Assembly (NCBI GenBank): GCA_001969505.1
Contig: LSSK01000266.1
Span: forward strand, 1 to 23,066
DNA: 23,066 nucleotides
DNA from: Zancudomyces culisetae
Lineage: Eukaryota > Kickxellomycota > Harpellomycetes > Harpellales > Legeriomycetaceae
Direction of reading: 5' to 3'
Both the position numbers and the translations under genes were made by a program. Under the pieces are notes generated by a model that worked only from the letters and a program-made list of their open reading frames with translations, did no database searches and was not told where the DNA came from. The stretch's first letter is position 1; every line of letters starts with the position of its first letter. Positions 19,201 to 23,066 of the stretch are shown piece by piece.

Positions 19201-19434
19201 TGCCTCCTTATAATTCTGTCCACTAATCTTCTCCATAAGTCCAACTGGTCTCTTCTCCTCAAACGCCATATATTGTGTTCTCTGTTCGTCTCCTTCCAAT
19301 GGCACTGGAAACGCTGATCCCGCTCCTCCTTGCTTATCCTCAGCTCTCTCCTCCCTTTTTCTCTCCCCTCCATGCAAACTATCAAGATTTGTTCTTAATC
19401 TTTGTCTATTATCTTTTGGTGGTGAGTTCTCCAT
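13213..19434 (-). CDS. Very large Sec7-domain Arf guanine-nucleotide exchange factor
   Basis: Arf GEFs activate Arf GTPases in vesicle traffic. The 2073-residue intronless ORF starts at ATG (MENSPPKDNRQRLR). Residues about 1-1190 are mostly low-complexity and charged (R/E/K/G, Asn and Glu/Asp runs). Near 1203-1285 is a PH-like segment (KKGLILHGPVFKI, then YLFLFPGLLVVCK). The Sec7 domain spans about 1330-1540: LADFLVRSTELNRRQLGRFLG, then DEALRQLLLTLKLPND at the glutamic-finger position, then LNAELHNP at 1511-1518. The C-terminal 500 residues are S/P/N-rich with conserved-looking islands (HFIPIGSNARYYNPIP, EGGFMLSTIQLTWMKP). Architecture suggests the fungal Syt1/Yel1-like group, not Sec7 or Gea, but yeast Syt1 is about 1,226 residues, so this is far longer. 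The finger residue is Asp1432 instead of Glu. Confidence 0.8.
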   Translation of the reverse strand: MENSPPKDNRQRLRTNLDSLHGGERKREERAEDKQGGAGSAFPVPLEGDEQRTQYMAFEEKRPVGLMEKISGQNYKEAVIRKNRVKRIEIPSLESFSVGIDEIFNSGRGYTYENNYGERNEYQSAFGGSTGRSTDGKYPSRFRVVEDKRLHKVGSQESLTGESSARSEWERVYRYIKSSSPPVRRVDKSDKEKIGNVEEGSRKQQQKQQKSQQHQDEGKERGRERGGDGEREGDREGEGGSELLRGYKYKYSYSAVDFRKKFWPASEGNSDNEEDVVAGARDVGEGIKREGKGKIESIGKRRIKEEGDIRSVGAGDNKRIGRGEMLRDEWIDINDFGSYPNSKPAFIKKVLTDPRNRPELLGLKYMESNRADMDIPKYFDTRQGVETIGTKSMSYRPNIRRAETKDTEEEKKKKEQEIAKKLKEQEKEDEIYTNLRLLENTLVLSPLDALVAQLTSELYNIYLSESKEQRLAELITLGMKREDVYEKSGYFSWGLAESNKKWIEEILNKSDVGDSKLEKQGRKGEDGRSRRRRSQNENENENENINKSDIVDADQDDAGILSLIPYPIKKETTRKGRGRGRGRVRGQEFRDYFNDTSSISSSVSNTSNASERFIDEGFDGVKYYGINRKMTTESRDTSINTDRIEKSIEKRRAYRAKDPIRLVGTAKQSKYSDNNNNNNDDNYDEQQSEDEEDDEEDDDEEEDEEEEEEEEEDEECDEYGYSKSVLKKGNDNLKVDSNNNGNSNSKSKSSNDRLGNYAVSPARVGLLRALGRRHSIRLEPNQGRIKVMSTSLATGKLSSNLGERVGVGKSTTTTKKTTRGGEEEEEGGGIEKSDGNGNGRVVDISALEGLDLSIAYKLRTTTDLTQLTQMPKTKQISYQHEIDTARRVIKSRRQSPIRVYSAGQVNLDEKTNNSNKNNNNNDNVVYLLDEIQEQTSNNSTDSNNNNNYSSKNKSKSNEGGDGESIRKRRRNLRNLRLAQKSAQVIELPPPVPLRVRTSTAVKSYDPMIFVCRNDIPHPHSHSHSKSQSQSYYNSYNNNNNSNNTSFRNTEAELQNKIAACRTILYLRKMQDSQDEATAVATAAAAAAERMRDLRKNKTKHFSIAGGEGVVGVGVVGVGGERERERERERENDVNIKMIRSKSEIERKEASRLNEHLILENNGKLKRNKNLDVGVGVGMDLVNNRDGLISSSSLSNNNFNSSKKGLILHGPVFKIMSALSCQADTYLFLFPGLLVVCKGVKDDNNNNNGTLKSLIEYKVSNRQEEIPKGYKYMPMIVIPINKYSTIINTSRTSTFTTKSSIGDQEKEKEKEKDRKVRKMERKLRQVVKAFEIDPYEAVILLVESKIIASPSSDKLADFLVRSTELNRRQLGRFLGSGLLAKGLGKNPTREEVVRESQYYMAVWQYYIDRQHVVGVPLDEALRQLLLTLKLPNDPVCINVLLDSFSQHWFLKNKAVYDNYTKRRGRSQGNILDIDQSALAFNSATANTSTDAFVWVPHTPETVVKLVFSIMTLNAELHNPLVSHDSSPAIAFRDFVNKFKLVLPPDVAQQSHLFPFKVDPTYSSRSTRNVSSNALSSILAAAATASSSNSNSNSASVSASASASALALALADDPSLSSKKDLYLKKRDPSYSTFSSSSAPLPYTDVPLLELFAIWNRVLSTKLDQASDHRRSAPTLSWDWIPNPSFSSNVQSSFDTQLSSCVNNNPPPPPPPSSSSSSNHRSLATSLLSQPHPLSTSSASNLLSTSLPIPPELLDSTYSCLKDTYSDPGYKSGLLFNSSSDRLPAKLNVLSPALIRVSFSIPKPDPNYSILVRVIGRASFPLFPLSPPPLPPHPNHPQHHPLLDSMTNDNSDPSALVSILPSPVLNFKSSSASFLIYPLHAGQVTLHFIPIGSNARYYNPIPAKQLVIEGGFMLSTIQLTWMKPDLLALNDDFSNNNNNNNNNNNNLLDDSNNLLLNMAKARYMFGSNSERFKFVWLNALHSILSSKNSLIDDPSSTSSDPNFQIVNATLKADKVFKSLSNPSIIPNHPPTLIINSYNNNNNNININGGNGTVPNSGNSTLLSGDDLVNIVLDNI
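13604..13640 (-). repeat. Poly-Asn triplet tract in Sec7 gene
   Basis: ATT/GTT triplets on + encode about 12 asparagines in the C-terminal region, between residues LNDDFS and LLDDS. Many similar N, D/E and S tracts occur through the ORF, for example the acidic run near 17285-17395. Confidence 0.85.
14614..14665 (-). repeat. Ala-Ser/Ala-Leu dipeptide repeat in Sec7 gene
   Basis: Hexanucleotide-like repeats encode SVSASASASALALALA just after the Sec7 domain. Confidence 0.8.
16043..16079 (-). repeat. CT-rich tract encoding alternating Arg-Glu
   Basis: CTCTCT and TTTCTC units on + give an (ER)n stretch in the protein. Typical microsatellite-derived coding repeat. Confidence 0.85.
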
Positions 19435-20396
19435 TCTTTATTCCTTTTTTATATCTCTAAAATTGATTTCCTTTCCTTCCTTTAGATTTCTTTTTTTTTA
19501 AAAAAAAAGAATTTGGTACAGTTCAATAATAAATCTCGTTAGTTTTTTCTAGAATTCTGGTATACTTGTACATTTACTCTCGTGGCCTTCTTCTTTTTTA
19601 TATATCTGTATTGTTGCAATTTTTATTCGGCTTTTTTCTTTTCTTTGGCAAAATGTAAATTCTTGAATTTATCATCAAATTTATATATACCGTCTCTTCC
19701 TGCCTTATTCCCCCTTTGCACAACTGTCTCGCCTTTTGTTTATTTTCAATTTTATATATTTTGATTCGCTTGTATCTAAAACTATTTTTGTATACGTTTA
19801 GTTTAATCCCTACTCTTCATTTTTTTAAAAAAAAACTTTACATCCTTGTAAAGGCTCTCAAGTCATAGAGAGTGCCAATGCAAGAATATCAACCAAAATG
19901 ACCAAAAATAAAAAAAAAGAAAATTCCTTAAGTGTTTCAATCAATTATTCTGTGCATTGATTCAATCTTGTATTTCCTTAATTTACCTTTTATCGCGCTG
20001 TCCTTGATTTTAGCTCGTCTCTATATCTCAATACTTTTACAACCAGAGTTTTTATTTTTTACAAGTCGCTCTTTTTTTTATTTACTGCCAAATTAAGAAT
20101 ACATATAATCAATCTATGTTTAATTATTTGGTGATCTTTTTTTATTATTTTATTTTATTCCACTTGTTAATTTTTTTTAAATTTTAAAATGGTGTATTAA
20201 TATTATTTAATTTTTTTTTTTTTACAGATTATTTTATGCATTATTTTTGTTACCTATATACTTGTCAGCTGTTAACAAAAAATAAAATTAAATTCCAGTA
20301 AATTAGCAAATCAATCTGAATTTTTTTTATTATTCCACAAATCATTTAATAGTGCTGATAAAAATAATATACAAAAGCAAACATTACATTCGAGCT

Positions 20397-20440
20397 CTTT
20401 TTTCTTTTTTTTCTTTTTTTTCTTTTTTTTCTTTTTTTTT
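20397..20440. repeat. C(T)8 tandem tract
   Basis: C residues spaced by T6, T8, T8, T8 and T9, giving a near-perfect 9-bp period. Confidence 0.9.
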
Positions 20441-21276
20441 GCGTGCAAAAAATTAAAATTACAATAATTTTAAAACATCTACTGCTAAATCCAACCTTAC
20501 CACTGGTAAAAATTTTTTTGTCATTTTTATCTGGTTTGTTTATAATTATTTTTTATTTAATACTTTTGTCTATTATTACTCGCAATTTTGCGTTGTATCA
20601 AAAAATTACAAACTAAAATTTATCATACGTGTGTTTATATTATGGTTTAAATCACCAGTATAAGCATACTTTTCCATTTTTATTTTGCGCTTTTATTTTG
20701 ATTTTCTGCTTTATCTTTTTTTTTCTTCAGCTTGGTCTACAAATTTGTACACTACACTTTCAAGCATTTATATTTATTTTTCAATTTGTCATGTTTTGGG
20801 TTTATTTGAATAACAAAAGCCAATTGAATACTCATATACCTTTAGTTTTTTTATAGATGAATTTATAAACTAAACATATCTCGTTATAAATACTTACAAT
20901 CTCAATTCTAATATATATGATTACATATCTAATTTTTTTTTTTTGAAATTTTATAATTTTAGAAACATCAATTACCATTTTACACCTATTTATTGGGACT
21001 AATAAACCAGTTTGCTAATATTTCTGCCATGTAAAAAAATAAAAAATTCTTCGTAAAGCCGCAATTATAAGAAATGGTGTTGATGTTTTTTTACGTAAAT
21101 TTGATAAAATAAATTGCTTACCTTAATTATTTTCTTAACATATACTCCTCCAGTTAACGCCAGCTATCCCCCTCTTCTGATATGTTTCAGCTTTTCTCTC
21201 TTTCCTCTTCTCTTACCTTCTCTTACCTTCCCTTTCTTTTCTTTTGCCTTTTACTATATCATGCTTTGTGTTTTCG

Positions 21277-21317
21277 ATATATATATATATATATATATAT
21301 ACATTAATTAATTAATT
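21277..21317. repeat. (AT)12 followed by TTAA repeats
   Basis: Twelve AT units at 21277-21300, then ACA and TTAATTAATTAATT. Confidence 0.9.
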
Positions 21318-22436
21318 TTTAGCAATTAACTTGAGATGGATGGATCCGCTTTGCGTTATAAAATTACCATCAACCAAAAAATTATCTATTGTAGTTGTTT
21401 ACAACTATATTCGCTTCGGAATATAATTTTTCTTATTTGCTCCGATAATATTCTTAATTTGCCTATGTTTTAATGTTAATATTTAAACCCTACCTAATTT
21501 CTTGACATTATTTATATCCAAATTAACGCCTAAACCACATATAGTTCACCCGAACTACCTCTGGTTTTATCCATCAAGCTATGTGTTATTGAATATCCTT
21601 ATCTCAGATACCAATAAATTCTATAAAACCATGGAAACACAGTTCTTAAATTGGAACCACTTGATTTGAAAATTATCTTGCCTATTCTTAGATATGTGGG
21701 AATTCCAGTTGCAATTTTTGTAATTGTAATCTAGAAAAAGCTGCTCTAGTCTAATCCATGGCCACTATGTACTTGTAAGCTTATCTCGTTATTTTCTCTT
21801 TTATCTGAACTCTTATAAAGGCAGTCCGCTCAGATTGGATAATATAATAGTAATCACCTTGTATTTGCTCACTTTAAAGATCCACATTTGTTAAAGTACA
21901 CTTATAAACTAACTTGAGTTTAATAAATGCTCAAGTATATTTGTTTTCTAATTTTGTAAAATAAAACAAAATCAAAAGCGAAAACAAAACCAAATAAAAA
22001 CACTTTAAATGACTACCTAGTCACTAACTAACCACTAGAGTGTTACACCGAATATTCGTTAAGCTTTTATCGATAGTACAATCTGTGACTATACTTCCTA
22101 GGAATTATTTCGCTCTAATACTTCATATCCTTCAAAAAATGCTTGTATCCTAGTTCAAAAACATATCATTGAACATCTTAATATATACCAACCTGATTTA
22201 GCTTTTCTTTTGTCTTCACATTACATCCTAAAGTTATAAACCTTGGTATAGCTAGGTAAAATCATCACCGCTCGTTTTAAATTTCCTCAATCTCTTTTAC
22301 CTTTCTCGTTGAATTGTTTGATTACATTATACTATTTGCCACTTTAAGCTTTTCGGTTCTTCTAACATATGCTTTTAAAATCAAATGCCTATATTCACTA
22401 AAACATTCAAGTAAAACCACCACCATCCTATTCCTT

Positions 22437-22458
22437 CCCCTTCCCCTTCCCCTTCCCC
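22437..22458 (-). repeat. (GGGGAA)n tract, G-quadruplex motif on minus strand
   Basis: Four CCCC tracts on + separated by TT give four GGGG tracts with 2-nt loops on -, followed by another GGG with a longer loop. Confidence 0.85.
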
Positions 22459-22764
22459 TTCTCCCAACCTTTTTCATCAACTTGGAGCGTTTCTAATTCA
22501 CGCTATCATTTACTGGAGTTTCTTTTTTAGGAAGGTAGCAAATATATACACTTTAGAATGGTATTAGCAAAAAATTTAGAAAAGGGAAAAGTAAAAAAAA
22601 CACAAATCTTTGATAAATAAACTATTAACACCAAAAACTGAATCCTAACCTCGCCATTAATAAAAATTTCATTATACACTTTTCTACAATGGTAATACCC
22701 AAAGAACGGCAGTTTATTATGCAATGTTATAACAGTAGTAGCATGTGCATTGTTTAGATTAATT

Positions 22765-22785
22765 TACTACTACTACTACTACTAC
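22765..22785. repeat. (TAC)7 trinucleotide repeat
   Basis: Seven perfect TAC units in non-coding sequence. Confidence 0.9.
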
Positions 22786-23066
22786 TCCCTCTGATCTACC
22801 CTTCTCTCCATTAATTCTTTGACAATCAAGAAATGGCAGTGTTTTTCTAAATTTCACGCTCCTCATCAAATAGCAAATTGGAAACATTCAAAGTTATATG
22901 CAGCCACATCTGCGCCCTTTCAAAATATTTATTTGCATAGTGTCACGCTTATCTTTTTGTGAACTAGCAAAAGTCTCCTGTTTCATACCAGAATTGAATC
23001 TTGTACTACATGATTAAAATCGAGATTACAAGCACTTGGATATAGAGGCCATGTCGTATAATACAC

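Larger units (their letters stand above)
19435..23066. other. 3.6-kb AT-rich region, no gene seen
   Basis: This lies upstream of the Sec7 gene start and runs to the window edge. Open frames on either strand are short, lack good ATG starts or are T-rich hydrophobic by composition. I found no tRNA-like T-loop, snRNA core or coding exon with splice signals. Simple repeats are listed separately. It may hold the Sec7 promoter, a non-coding RNA, or a long intergenic spacer. Confidence 0.45.

Noticed and set aside
20629-20856. Plus ORF of 75 codons with hydrophobic stretches.
   Set aside because: Starts with GTG, and is F/L/I-rich as expected from T-rich DNA. No domain or context.
22437-22465. Telomere-like interpretation of the (CCCCTT) repeat.
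   Set aside because: Only about four units, internal, and not the common fungal TTAGGG form.
22527-22724. Minus open frame containing NKLPFFGYYHCRKVYNEIF.
   Set aside because: The first half looks protein-like, but there is no ATG, no clear acceptor, and the second half is low-complexity hydrophobic.
1-23066. tRNA, rRNA, snRNA, transposon or CRISPR elements.
   Set aside because: No tRNA T-loop/acceptor pairing, conserved RNA core, terminal repeats with an enzyme gene, or spaced repeat array was found by eye. A covariance-model scan would settle the RNA question.

Overview
The window looks like nuclear DNA from an AT-rich, intron-containing fungus. The recognisable genes are fungal or broadly eukaryotic: GLE1 (mRNA export), a Slm1-type F-BAR/PH protein, a NOL1/NOP2/Sun RNA m5C methyltransferase, and a Sec7-domain Arf GEF. 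Several introns carry TACTAAC-like branch points about 20 nt before a TAG acceptor, with variable donors (GTAAGT, GTAAAA, GTAATT, GTAGGT). I cannot place the species. I see no sign of a bacterial replicon, transposon, CRISPR array or tRNA.

Layout. 1-1296 (-) is the 5' part of GLE1, running off the left edge, in about four visible exons. 1697 to about 3340 or beyond (-) is an unrecognised gene of at least five exons, encoding a coiled-coil protein with a single C-terminal membrane segment. 3.3-5.0 kb holds two orphan coding-like segments (3845-4033 and 4736-5032, both -). 5079-5477 (+) is a small secreted four-cysteine protein with a Kex2-like site. 5.5-8.3 kb is mostly non-coding, with a few weak coding-like pieces, a G-quadruplex motif and a near-perfect inverted repeat upstream of SLM1. 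8278-10689 (+) is the SLM1-like gene. 11016-13001 (+) is the RNA methyltransferase, best explained by three exons including a 16-nt microexon. It converges on 13213-19434 (-), a 2073-residue intronless Sec7 protein rich in low-complexity tracts. The last 3.6 kb (19435-23066) is AT-rich and pyrimidine-rich on +, full of simple repeats, with no gene I can support.

The genes do not form one pathway. Two act at membranes in PI(4,5)P2/TORC2 or Arf signalling, one in mRNA export and one in RNA modification. I found no convincing undescribed multi-gene system. The points most worth checking are the microexon, the strand-composition flip inside the Sec7 ORF, the altered glutamic finger of the Sec7 domain, the unidentified multi-intron membrane protein, and the G17 tract between the convergent genes. 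Splice models were made by eye and are inferences except where noted.
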